Below the pieces are notes generated by a model. That model was not told where the DNA came from. It did not search any database and worked only from the letters and a program-made list of their open reading frames with translations. This document shows, piece after piece, positions 1-6,581 of a stretch of DNA of 10,436 nucleotides; position 1 is the stretch's first letter, and the number at the start of each line of letters is the position of its first letter. A program made the position numbers and the translations under genes. The DNA comes from Phycisphaerales bacterium (GTDB taxonomy: Bacteria; Planctomycetota; Phycisphaerae; Sedimentisphaerales; Anaerohalosphaeraceae): positions 1 through 10,436 of the forward strand of contig DRGS01000028.1 of the NCBI GenBank assembly GCA_011053245.1, in the 5' to 3' direction.

Positions 1-405
1 TACCATCTGGACGCCTAATGAAACCTCTATATCAACCGTCGTGTCGTGAACAACACTGGTCGTTGCTATCGGGCTTTGGCTGATCACAAGACCTGTAGCA
101 ACGGTATCACTGTAAGCAGTTGTTACAGTACCAGTGCTAAGTTGTGCTGCCGTAAGAGTGGTCCCTGCAACTACCTGTGTTAAACCGACAACATCAGGGA
201 CAGTTACCATCTGGACGCCTAATGAGATCACCAGATTAACCGATGTGCCTGCGGGAACAGATGTTCCTGCGGTTAGATTCTGACTGATAACATCATTAAG
301 GGCAACCGTGTCGCTGTAATCGGTTGTTACCGTACCAACAGTAAGACCTGCTGCAACTATGTTAGCTTCTGCAGCAGCCTGAGTCAGCCCCACAACGTCA
401 GGGAC
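1..405 (-). repeat. Tandem PASTA-coding repeats, 204-bp period
   Basis: Two PASTA units lie head to tail: residues 301-368 (bases 405-202) and 369-435 (bases 201-1). The period is 68 codons. A 21-base stretch at 1-21 recurs exactly at 205-225, 204 bases apart. In protein it reads SLGVQMV, the end of one unit just before the next VPDVVG. The sequence stops exactly where a third unit would begin, so more copies are likely beyond the edge. Confidence 0.85.
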
Positions 406-1305
406 GAGTGCCTGAGTCGTCCCCGAGTACCCCACTGATACAGTACCAGTATTACCGACAGCATCTCTCATCTGTACGGTATAGGTATAGGTGGTATTTG
501 GAAGAAGACCGCTATCTAAATACGAGTTGGCGGTCCTCCAGCCACTATCGTTCGCTCCCGGGCCGCCTGTCGTTTCGGCGAAATAGTATTCAACCGGTTC
601 GCTTAGCGCATCGCTGCCTATAGTTGCCGACATAGCGAGGTTTTCTGAACCGAATATGTTGGTAGGCGTCGAAGCCAACGTAGCTGGATTCGGCGTCGGC
701 GGGAAGGTATCTGTGCCTGTAATTACGACTGTGTCAAGATAAGCGTATTCAGTGACCTCATTGGCATCGGTGAGAAATCTTATTTTGAAGTTCGTGTTGT
801 TGTCAGCGTTTGCAGCACAAGTGTATTCTTGGGAAATCCAGTTTGGATCTTGAGTGGTTTCAAGATTGTTCCAGTCACTGCCGTCGAACCATTCGACATA
901 TAGGTTTTCACCAGTGTCCATGCTGTCGGTTTTGCGGTCGTATTTAACATGTATAGTTGTATAACTAGCGGTGCTTACAGCTCTCTCCATCCACGCTGTT
1001 CCGTTGAGTTCTCCTCCATAGGTATCTGCGTTTGCAGCATCAGTCGAAGCGATAGCAGTGCCGGACGTGGTCCATCCGCTCAAGTCACCGCTTTCAAAAT
1101 CATCGTTCCATATCGTACCGGCATAAACAGACGCTGCCGGCAGCAGTAATGCACATAGCGTAAACAAGCAAATAAAGATTTTGGTTTGAACTTTCAATGG
1201 GTGCATATAGGCATAGCGGAGGCCTTTGCTTGATCGCAATAGACCATTAGCTTGTCTGTTTATGTCAGAATGGTGTCTCTCTACAAGCGAAAGAGTGGTT
1301 TTCAT
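1..1305 (-). CDS. Secreted PASTA-repeat protein with jelly-roll-like and Fn3-like domains (partial, C-terminus off the left edge)
   Basis: An open frame of 435 codons enters from position 1305 and has no stop before the left edge. Translated directly, it shows a hydrophobic stretch at residues 43-58 ending in VYA|G, read as a signal peptide cut near residue 62. Next come a beta-rich domain (about 63-195, starting TIWNDDFESGDLSGW, resembling galactose-binding/jelly-roll domains), an Fn3-like module (about 200-293, with EPVEYYF, NDSGW and NTTYTYTVQMRD), and two tandem PASTA repeats (301-368 and 369 to the edge), each opening VPDVVGLTQ. The start at 1305 has a strong GAGGAG ribosome site. An alternative ATG at 1206 would shorten the unusually long 42-residue n-region but has no clear ribosome site. 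PASTA domains are best known from penicillin-binding proteins and Ser/Thr kinases; here they sit in a plain exported protein, probably as an extracellular binding or spacer array. The ligand cannot be inferred. It is divergent from the gene at 1805. Confidence 0.85.
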   Translation of the reverse strand, partial: MKTTLSLVERHHSDINRQANGLLRSSKGLRYAYMHPLKVQTKIFICLFTLCALLLPAASVYAGTIWNDDFESGDLSGWTTSGTAIASTDAANADTYGGELNGTAWMERAVSTASYTTIHVKYDRKTDSMDTGENLYVEWFDGSDWNNLETTQDPNWISQEYTCAANADNNTNFKIRFLTDANEVTEYAYLDTVVITGTDTFPPTPNPATLASTPTNIFGSENLAMSATIGSDALSEPVEYYFAETTGGPGANDSGWRTANSYLDSGLLPNTTYTYTVQMRDAVGNTGTVSVGYSGTTQALVPDVVGLTQAAAEANIVAAGLTVGTVTTDYSDTVALNDVISQNLTAGTSVPAGTSVNLVISLGVQMVTVPDVVGLTQVVAGTTLTAAQLSTGTVTTAYSDTVATGLVISQSPIATTSVVHDTTVDIEVSLGVQMV

Positions 1306-1441
1306 CACCTTCTCCTCGATAACACCCCATTTGGCTGGCCAATAGCTTCCCTGCGTTTGCCTTACCGTCTATTTTTAGTAAGGTTGTAACAACGAACGTA
1401 CGCTGCACTAAACCCCTCCACAAACTCCTCCGATGTTGTGG
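1306..1441 (-). promoter_or_regulatory. 5' leader of the PASTA-protein gene with a 5'-terminal hairpin
   Basis: If transcription starts near 1441, the leader is about 136 nt. It begins with a hairpin, CCACAA (1441-1436) pairing with TTGTGG (1423-1418), whose loop carries GGAGGAG. Lower down, a G-rich stretch contains GGCAAAC, and the leader ends in GAGGAGAAGG, the ribosome site for the start at 1305. No known riboswitch class was recognised. The structure is seen in the sequence; any regulatory role is inference. Confidence 0.4.
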
Positions 1442-1447
1442 TTCCCT

Positions 1448-1477
1448 ATAATAGCATAAATGACCCTTATGTTGCAA
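1448..1477 (-). promoter_or_regulatory. Sigma70-type promoter for the PASTA-protein gene
   Basis: On the minus strand TTGCAA (1477-1472) is separated by 18 bases from TATTAT (1453-1448). An A/T-rich tract at 1479-1495 lies directly upstream of the -35 box and could act as an UP element. The predicted start of transcription is near 1441. Confidence 0.6.
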
Positions 1478-1568
1478 GAAAAAAATTATTTTTAAGTGCA
1501 TCCCTCTATGGCAAGCGGACGTAAAAGGTTTACAAGGCCTCTATTTGGAGATTTTTTTTATTTTTTTC

Positions 1569-1597
1569 TTGACTAACGGACCCTTACAGGGTATAAA
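1569..1597 (+). promoter_or_regulatory. Sigma70-type promoter for the 1081-residue secreted protein
   Basis: TTGACT (1569-1574), a 17-base spacer and TATAAA (1592-1597) form a near-consensus promoter. A T-tract (1552-1567, broken by one A) sits directly upstream of the -35 box, as in UP elements. The predicted start of transcription is near 1604, leaving a leader of about 200 nt before the gene at 1805. Together with the promoter at 1448-1477 it forms a divergent pair. Confidence 0.7.
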
Positions 1598-1603
1598 TGG
1601 AAA

Positions 1604-1804
1604 GGTATATATAGAGGAGAGGTGAGGGAAAGTGTACATCTGTTTCGACTTCTTTCCCCTAAGTATATGTTAATACTGCGGTTGTACGCAGTGTTGGCAC
1701 TGGCAAGAAATGATTTATGAGGCATAGCTTTCTTGATTTTGCGACATAATTTTTGACCCTGTGTTAAGTAACGCAGGTTTATATAAAAGACAGTACTGGA
1801 GAGG
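1604..1804 (+). promoter_or_regulatory. Long structured 5' leader with four successive hairpins
   Basis: The roughly 200-nt leader holds four separate inverted repeats. H1 is GGGAAAG (1626-1632) with CTTTCCC (1652-1658), possibly extended by the A/U stretches at 1606-1613 and 1664-1669. H2 is ACTGCG (1675-1680) with CGCAGT (1687-1692). H3 is CAAGAAA (1704-1710) with TTTCTTG (1729-1735), enclosing an inner TATG/CATA stem. H4 is CCTGTGTTA (1758-1766) with TAACGCAGG (1769-1777). None is followed by a U-run, so they do not look like terminators. I recognise no riboswitch class. The pairing is seen in the sequence; the cis-regulatory role is inference. Confidence 0.45.
1758..1777. promoter_or_regulatory. 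20-bp near-perfect dyad just upstream of the start of the 1081-residue gene
   Basis: Arms CCTGTGTTA and TAACGCAGG are separated by AG and mismatch at one position, which is a G-U pair in RNA. The dyad ends 27 bases before the start codon. It could be a repressor operator or an RNA hairpin (H4 of the leader). A weak second promoter (TTGACC at 1753-1758 with TTTATA at 1778-1783) straddles it, but its 19-base spacing is poor. Confidence 0.4.
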
Positions 1805-4800
1805 ATGATGAAAAAACTACAGGTGTTCTGCGTAGTGGCTGCGATAGTTGCAACTATTTGTATCGGCAATGTTCATGCAAAACCCGAAGTTAGCGAGATT
1901 ACGGACGACGACTATGATTGGGGGGCTTTTGACAGGCTCAAGAACCTGGTTGAACTCAAGTACGGCGATCCGAACAATGTGGAGGGTCACTGGGAAATGG
2001 GGCTGCGGAAAAAGCACCACGGCTTTGATCCGAAGAAAAAGCATGAGGACTATTCATGGATAAACTGGCTTGACGAAAAAACATGGCCGAAAAACGGCCA
2101 TGAACACAAAGATATGAACCTGTTTTCTCTTGAGTTCATACAAGCTACGGGTGAAGTAATATTTACCCTTGGTTGGCCCAATCATAAACAGAGGCAGATG
2201 ACCTACCAGTATGACGAATACGCAGGCCGTGGAATGGACGAACTCCATATCCTGGCTAGAAAAGGCAACCCAGATAAGCATGATTGTTCCATAGAATTTC
2301 TTGAGATGGATGGTAAGTACATATTGGATAACCTTGTCGGTACTAAAAAAAATGCATACATTGAGGTAACTGAAATTGGATGTGGGGGTTTTACATTGAC
2401 GGGTTATGTCAAGTTGGGTTGGAACGAAAAACCCAAAAAGAATGCCGACATCGAAGCTCTTTTTGCGTTCGGCCCTCCATGTGATGCACAATTCTGGGTA
2501 AAGGAAGGCAATATCACAGTCGCAAACGCGGGCCCGCAGTCTGACCCATGGACTGCGAAGTTTATTTCTAAAGAAAGCGAGAGTCCTAGATCGGCTTCTT
2601 TGATATGTGATTTGCCTGCCAAGATTACATTTGATTCGATGGACCTGCTCAGTGCCGACTATGCTTTGGCCGAGGGGGTTTTTCAAGGTGCTTCTCCAAG
2701 GTTCAGCCTGATGCTCGATATGAATGACGATGACCAGATCGACCCCAATGACCAGCCGGTATCGGTTCACTGGGTTATCCCTCCTGAGCAGATAAGTGAT
2801 CCTTATTATGAATGGTTTAATACCGGCAACCTTTATGATACAAATGATATCAGAGTTGACTTAACGCAGGTCGGCGGTAGCTTTTACTCGACAATTGATG
2901 ACGCCAAAGCCCTCATAGGCGGCAGGAACGTCCTCCAGGTCTCGGTTATCGTTGACGGTAGTGAACTCGGTGATCAGGTTGTTTACATCGACAACGTCAA
3001 GATCAACACTTATCTATACAGTTCTGACCCGCCGGAATATGTCGCAGATTTCGATTCTGATCATCAGGTAGATAGCTTTGACGTTGGGATCATGGCTCAA
3101 CACTGGCTTAGAACCGATTGCCTGTCCGATCCGAACGCTTGTGATAAGACAGATCTTGCTCCAGTGATTAAGGACGGCAAGATCAACTTTGCTGACTTTG
3201 CAGAGTTTGCCCTCTATTGGCTCCTCGGGGTCGATGAAGTTCCTCCTGCTCCCGCGACCATGTCATTTGCTTCTGCGCCCGCCGCCACCGGCCCATATTC
3301 AATTACTATGACCGCTGCGTCGGCTTCAGATGACAATGGTGTAGAGTACTACTTTAACAACGAAACTATCCCTTTCCACGATAGCGGCTGGCAGCCAGGC
3401 CCGACCTTTGAAGACACAGGTCTCTATCCGGAAGCTACATATACTTACAGCGTAAAGATACGCGATCTTTCGCCACGCCATAACGAAAATGAAAATCAGT
3501 ATTCTGCGTCAGCCTCTGCCACAACTGACTTTGATGACACCCATGTCCCGATTTTGGACCCAGAGGGAGACTACGATCCGCCTGTCGGGGCACCCAGATG
3601 GGAAGATCCGCCATCTGCACTCAGTTTATCATTTGCTATTACGATGAAGGCGGAGGAATATGTCGACGTTAGTGGTGTGCAATACAAGTTTTATCATTAC
3701 AAAGAAGTGCAAATTGGAGGGGTAATTGTTGATTATATAAATGATCCCAACCGTGATAGCGAGTGGCAGGACAGTTCCTCATATACAGATACGGGTCTTG
3801 ACCCCAATACCACATATGGCTACATCTATCGGGTGCGAGATAAGTCTTTGAATCTCAACACAACAAATCCATCTTTCGGTGCCATTGTTACCACGCCTCT
3901 CGATACCGGCCAAGACGTATCACCGCCCGTACCGGATCCAATGAGATGGGACCAGGCTCCGACACCGAGCAGCATCAGTTCTATCACAATGACAGCCAGC
4001 ACAGCTATCGACGAAACCGGCGTTGAATACTTCTTTGATTGCACTGGAGGCGGCGGCAATGACAGCGAATGGCAGAGTAGTCCTACTTATGAAGACATAG
4101 GCTTGACAACGGGTGTAAAATATACTTATCGCGTAAAGGCAAGGGATACTTCGCCTGCACAGAACCAAACCGGTTATTCATCATCGGCATCGGTAGAGTT
4201 ATCCCTCGCGACATGGGATTTGCAGCCAAATGCCATAGGATCGCATACGATAGTCATGGCAGCTACCCCGATCAATGTTGCAGGTGTCCAGTACTACTTT
4301 GAAAATATTACTATTGCCGACCAGACACATGACAGCGGCTGGCAGTCTGACGTATTCTATGAAGACACCGCGCTTGACCCGAATACTGCATATACATATC
4401 GCGTTAAGGCTCAGTATAACAGCGTAATAGATTTTTCAGAAGAGGCCTCTGCAACGACCGCTCTCGCTGGTGCCGTGCAAACACTCACCTTGACCAGTAT
4501 GCCGGAATACGATGGACGTGTCTGGGGAACCGATACCAGTGCAATAAGGTACAATGGATACGATAGAACTAACAAAGCATTGCGTATCGGTGGAAGAAGT
4601 TTATTTGGATATGCTGCGGTAACATCTTTTGATTCTACAAGACTATTGCCGACAAAAACTGCGATCACGATATCTTCAGCTACCTTGGAATTAATTTGCG
4701 GCCACCATGAAGAAGATGACCCATTCAGTTGGGGCGGTGAGTGTAAGATCGACATTGACCATGCTTTCTCCGGTGTCACGGCACTAAGCGCTTCCGATTG

Positions 4801-5050
4801 GAACCACCCAGGCTCTGGTGTAGATGATGCCAGAAATATAGCCCAATTCACTGCCAGACCAAATGTTGAAGATACGATGACATCAGGAGACTTCAGTGAC
4901 ATAGGTAAGGATCTGATCAACAGAAACGGCATCACTCAGCTAAGAGCCCGTTTCACTCAGGCAACTAATCCAACATTCGAATACATTGGTTTCTATTCCG
5001 GGGAAAAGTCAGACAAGGAGCCAAAACTTATAATCAAATACACTGACTAA
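1805..5050 (+). CDS. Large secreted multidomain protein: dockerin-like pair, four Fn3-like modules and DNRLRE-like C-terminus
   Basis: This 1081-residue protein has a clear signal peptide (MMKKLQ, hydrophobic 7-20, cut near VHA|K at 25). Residues 26-225 form a domain I do not recognise, rich in W, H and charged residues, with GFTLTGYVKLGW near its end. Residues 226-404 look beta-rich and include an acidic DMNDDDQIDPND loop. Residues 415-476 resemble a type I dockerin pair: D415, D417, D419, D423 and D426 occupy calcium positions 1, 3, 5, 9 and 12, while the second loop (KDGKINFADF) has lost positions 1 and 3. Four Fn3-like modules follow (about 479-574, 593-697, 706-798, 800-885), then a DNRLRE-like domain (893-1081). 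No catalytic domain or sorting signal was seen, so an extracellular adhesion or scaffold role is inferred. GGAGAGG precedes two adjacent ATGs; spacing slightly favours the second, at 1808. Confidence 0.9.
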   Translation: MMKKLQVFCVVAAIVATICIGNVHAKPEVSEITDDDYDWGAFDRLKNLVELKYGDPNNVEGHWEMGLRKKHHGFDPKKKHEDYSWINWLDEKTWPKNGHEHKDMNLFSLEFIQATGEVIFTLGWPNHKQRQMTYQYDEYAGRGMDELHILARKGNPDKHDCSIEFLEMDGKYILDNLVGTKKNAYIEVTEIGCGGFTLTGYVKLGWNEKPKKNADIEALFAFGPPCDAQFWVKEGNITVANAGPQSDPWTAKFISKESESPRSASLICDLPAKITFDSMDLLSADYALAEGVFQGASPRFSLMLDMNDDDQIDPNDQPVSVHWVIPPEQISDPYYEWFNTGNLYDTNDIRVDLTQVGGSFYSTIDDAKALIGGRNVLQVSVIVDGSELGDQVVYIDNVKINTYLYSSDPPEYVADFDSDHQVDSFDVGIMAQHWLRTDCLSDPNACDKTDLAPVIKDGKINFADFAEFALYWLLGVDEVPPAPATMSFASAPAATGPYSITMTAASASDDNGVEYYFNNETIPFHDSGWQPGPTFEDTGLYPEATYTYSVKIRDLSPRHNENENQYSASASATTDFDDTHVPILDPEGDYDPPVGAPRWEDPPSALSLSFAITMKAEEYVDVSGVQYKFYHYKEVQIGGVIVDYINDPNRDSEWQDSSSYTDTGLDPNTTYGYIYRVRDKSLNLNTTNPSFGAIVTTPLDTGQDVSPPVPDPMRWDQAPTPSSISSITMTASTAIDETGVEYFFDCTGGGGNDSEWQSSPTYEDIGLTTGVKYTYRVKARDTSPAQNQTGYSSSASVELSLATWDLQPNAIGSHTIVMAATPINVAGVQYYFENITIADQTHDSGWQSDVFYEDTALDPNTAYTYRVKAQYNSVIDFSEEASATTALAGAVQTLTLTSMPEYDGRVWGTDTSAIRYNGYDRTNKALRIGGRSLFGYAAVTSFDSTRLLPTKTAITISSATLELICGHHEEDDPFSWGGECKIDIDHAFSGVTALSASDWNHPGSGVDDARNIAQFTARPNVEDTMTSGDFSDIGKDLINRNGITQLRARFTQATNPTFEYIGFYSGEKSDKEPKLIIKYTD
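3239..4459 (+). repeat. Four diverged Fn3-like modules in the secreted protein
   Basis: Four modules of roughly 85-105 residues share the plan G-V-(E/Q)-Y-(Y/F/K)-F, then D-S-(G/E)-W-Q, then Y-x-D-x-(G/A)-L, then Y-(T/I)-Y-(R/S)-V-(K/R). GVEYYF is at 512, GVQYKF at 624, GVEYFF at 739 and GVQYYF at 827. The last three modules lack the PPAPA opening of the first, and linker lengths vary. The repeats are well diverged at the DNA level, so they are old rather than recent duplications. Confidence 0.75.
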
Positions 5051-5080
5051 ACACCATCGCCTGACAAGAACATAGTATAA

Positions 5081-5109
5081 GGGCCGCTGGTTTTCCGGCG
5101 GCCCTTTTT
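5081..5109 (+). terminator. Rho-independent terminator after the 1081-residue gene
   Basis: GGGCCGCTGG (5081-5090), a TTTT loop and CCGGCGGCCC (5095-5104) form a 10-bp stem with one G-U pair, followed by TTTTT (5105-5109). It lies 30 bases after the TAA at 5050. On the minus strand the stem is followed only by TTATAC, so it would be a poor terminator for the gene arriving from the right. Confidence 0.9.
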
Positions 5110-5183
5110 CATTGGATTTGTTTAATACGTAGATTCTACTTGGTCATCTATTAAGGGTGCAGTAGTGTCAAGTTTTAAGGCCG

Positions 5184-6005
5184 CTATTTGCGGATGCGGA
5201 TCGAGCCGTTGTGGGTTTTAAGTTTTATTTCCCCTTCACCTGCACCTAAGATGCCTTTGATATTGTTATCGCTGATAGTGCCGACCATCGTTATGTCAAG
5301 TTCGGTGCGTATCGATCCGTTGTGCGTTGATGCTTCCAGGATAGATGAAGTTTCCGGAGGGAATCTGACAGAGATGCCCCCGTTGTAAGTTGAAATATTA
5401 GCATTACAGACAGACGCAGCTTTCTCGGAAAAGGCAATATTTGCGCTGCCGTTATGAGTTTCGACTCTGAGATCGCCGATCAACTGACGGCATTCTATCC
5501 GTCCATTATGCGTTTCAAGGTCCATCCCGCCTGACGTTGTTTTGGTGTTGATGCTGCCGTTATGCGTTACAGCTTTTATTTCGCCGATTATGTCGGTGAT
5601 ATTGATGGTGCCATTATGCGTTGTAAGGTTAAGGCGGACTCTGATCGGAAGCAGTACTTCAAGGTTGATGCTGACGTATTGTTCGTCAATAAATAACGGC
5701 TTGTCGATCTTTACTTTTATATTCGTGCCCGATTGAACGAGTTTTATATCGATCTGTTCAGCGAGTTTTTGAGCGTTCTCAACAGAATCGGAACGGGCGA
5801 CGATCACAGCCGTCAGCACGCATACGTTCCCCTCTATGCCGTTTACCGTGACAGAGCCGTTATGGGTCTCAGCGACAAAACGGATGTCATTAGCTGCGAC
5901 TCCTGAGAACTTAACGATCCTTTCGTATTTGGCAAAAGGCTCACAACCCGTTGCGCCCAGACACAACGTGCAAATCAAAACTGCCAGAACAAAACGTATA
6001 TTCAT
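5184..6005 (-). CDS. DUF4097-type lipoprotein with THNG beta-repeats
   Basis: The 273-residue product begins with a lipoprotein signal (hydrophobic 5-17, lipobox ATG-C21), and Glu at +2 would fit outer-membrane sorting. The mature part is beta-rich and carries eight copies of T-(H/Y)-N-G at residues 47, 129, 147, 165, 183, 206 (TYNG), 227 and 264. The four copies from 129 to 183 fall exactly 18 residues apart, as expected for coils of a beta-solenoid. This resembles DUF4097 (adhesin-like) proteins, whose biochemical role is not established. The start at 6005 gives a proper signal peptide but has no strong ribosome site. The gene follows the membrane protein at 6027 after 21 bases, so translation may depend partly on that neighbour. 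No clear terminator follows the stop at 5184. Confidence 0.8.
   Translation of the reverse strand: MNIRFVLAVLICTLCLGATGCEPFAKYERIVKFSGVAANDIRFVAETHNGSVTVNGIEGNVCVLTAVIVARSDSVENAQKLAEQIDIKLVQSGTNIKVKIDKPLFIDEQYVSINLEVLLPIRVRLNLTTHNGTINITDIIGEIKAVTHNGSINTKTTSGGMDLETHNGRIECRQLIGDLRVETHNGSANIAFSEKAASVCNANISTYNGGISVRFPPETSSILEASTHNGSIRTELDITMVGTISDNNIKGILGAGEGEIKLKTHNGSIRIRK
5448..5621 (-). repeat. Four THNG coils at an exact 18-residue (54-base) period
   Basis: THNG occurs at residues 129, 147, 165 and 183 of the lipoprotein, each 18 residues after the last and with varied sequence between. Four looser copies flank this block. The pattern is at the protein level; bases between the motifs are not conserved. 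Confidence 0.8.
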
Positions 6006-6026
6006 CTTGATGATTCTAATACCAAA

Positions 6027-6527
6027 TTAACTGTTTTGATCTTTATCGCCGATGCGAACGATCGCATAGACTCCTGTCCCTAACAAGCCGGTAAGCAGGG
6101 CGATCGCTATCCATAAACCCGAACCACGGTTACGCCTGCGGATGTCCTTATAGACCCATACTGACAGGAGGATATGCACGATAACCATGATCACCATGAA
6201 TATCGGGCACATCATTCGTTTATGATGGCCGGGGTGTTTGCCGCTCATCTTTTGCGGGTATTTAAGTGCCATCTCTTGCGATTTTATCTTGAGATCCGCC
6301 ATCCTGCGATGGGCCGCTAATTCGATCTCACGTTCCTCAAGTTCCATCTCCATCTCTCGCCGCCGGGACTCCAACTCGATCTCACGTTCCTCAAGATCCA
6401 TCTCTATCTCTTGCTGCCTGGCCTCTAACTCGATCTCACGTTCCTCAAGATCCATTTCGCTCTGCTGCTCCCCATAAGCTGCAGCGGAAATGACCAGCAC
6501 TAAAAATAACATTGTAATGTATCGCAT
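6027..6527 (-). CDS. Exported membrane protein with a charged 18-residue helical repeat and two C-terminal membrane segments
   Basis: Taking the ATG at 6527 gives 166 residues. AAGGAG (6540-6535) sits 7 bases upstream, whereas the in-frame ATG at 6545 would place this ribosome site inside the gene. Residues 1-18 are a signal peptide or first membrane helix. Residues 25-78 are three consecutive 18-residue repeats, the first MDLEEREIELEARQQEIE, predicted as a long charged alpha-helix or coiled coil. A basic His-rich linker (97-105) leads to two membrane helices (about 107-126 and 137-158), the second in a VYKDIRRRNRGSGLW...LLGTGVYAIVRIG context that resembles PLDc_N-like membrane domains. Function unknown. 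It is followed after 21 bases by the DUF4097-type lipoprotein and probably shares a transcript with it, suggesting a joint envelope role. Confidence 0.75.
   Translation of the reverse strand: MRYITMLFLVLVISAAAYGEQQSEMDLEEREIELEARQQEIEMDLEEREIELESRRREMEMELEEREIELAAHRRMADLKIKSQEMALKYPQKMSGKHPGHHKRMMCPIFMVIMVIVHILLSVWVYKDIRRRNRGSGLWIAIALLTGLLGTGVYAIVRIGDKDQNS
6294..6455 (-). repeat. Three 54-bp tandem repeats encoding the 18-residue helix repeat
   Basis: A 29-base core is repeated almost identically at 6319-6347, 6373-6401 and 6427-6455, exactly 54 bases apart; the first copy differs from the other two at two bases. Each unit encodes M-(D/E)-LEEREIEL plus eight more variable residues. The near identity points to recent duplication and makes copy number likely to vary between strains. 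Confidence 0.9.
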
Positions 6528-6581
6528 TGTCATTCTCCTTTTCATTTTGAAAAACCGGAAAATAAATTTTGCTCTCGCCTG

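Noticed and set aside
1321..1375. Cyclic-di-GMP (GEMM) riboswitch suggested by GGCAAAC and a G-rich stretch in the PASTA leader
   Set aside because: The paired GNRA-loop stem and the GACGCAAAGCC segment expected after GCAAAC are not present.
1361..1420. Short GTG-initiated leader peptide of about 19 codons in the PASTA leader
   Set aside because: The GTG is only three bases from the GGAGGAG, the peptide has no recognisable feature, and nothing else supports translation.
1265..1501. Minus-strand open frame of 78 codons between the divergent genes
   Set aside because: It starts upstream of the predicted promoter and runs out of frame into the signal-peptide region of the PASTA gene.
2054..2770. 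Minus-strand open frame of 238 codons
   Set aside because: It is antisense to the continuous 1081-codon secreted-protein gene, with no ribosome site or recognisable domain.
5104..5183. Terminator for the DUF4097-type lipoprotein gene
   Set aside because: No stem followed by a U-run is found on the minus strand; the plus-strand terminator read in reverse lacks a U-tract.
6319..6455. CRISPR-like pattern: 29-base repeats at 6319, 6373 and 6427 with 25-base gaps
   Set aside because: The spacing is exactly 18 codons, the gaps are themselves similar, and the whole array is in frame within a gene encoding a charged helix repeat.
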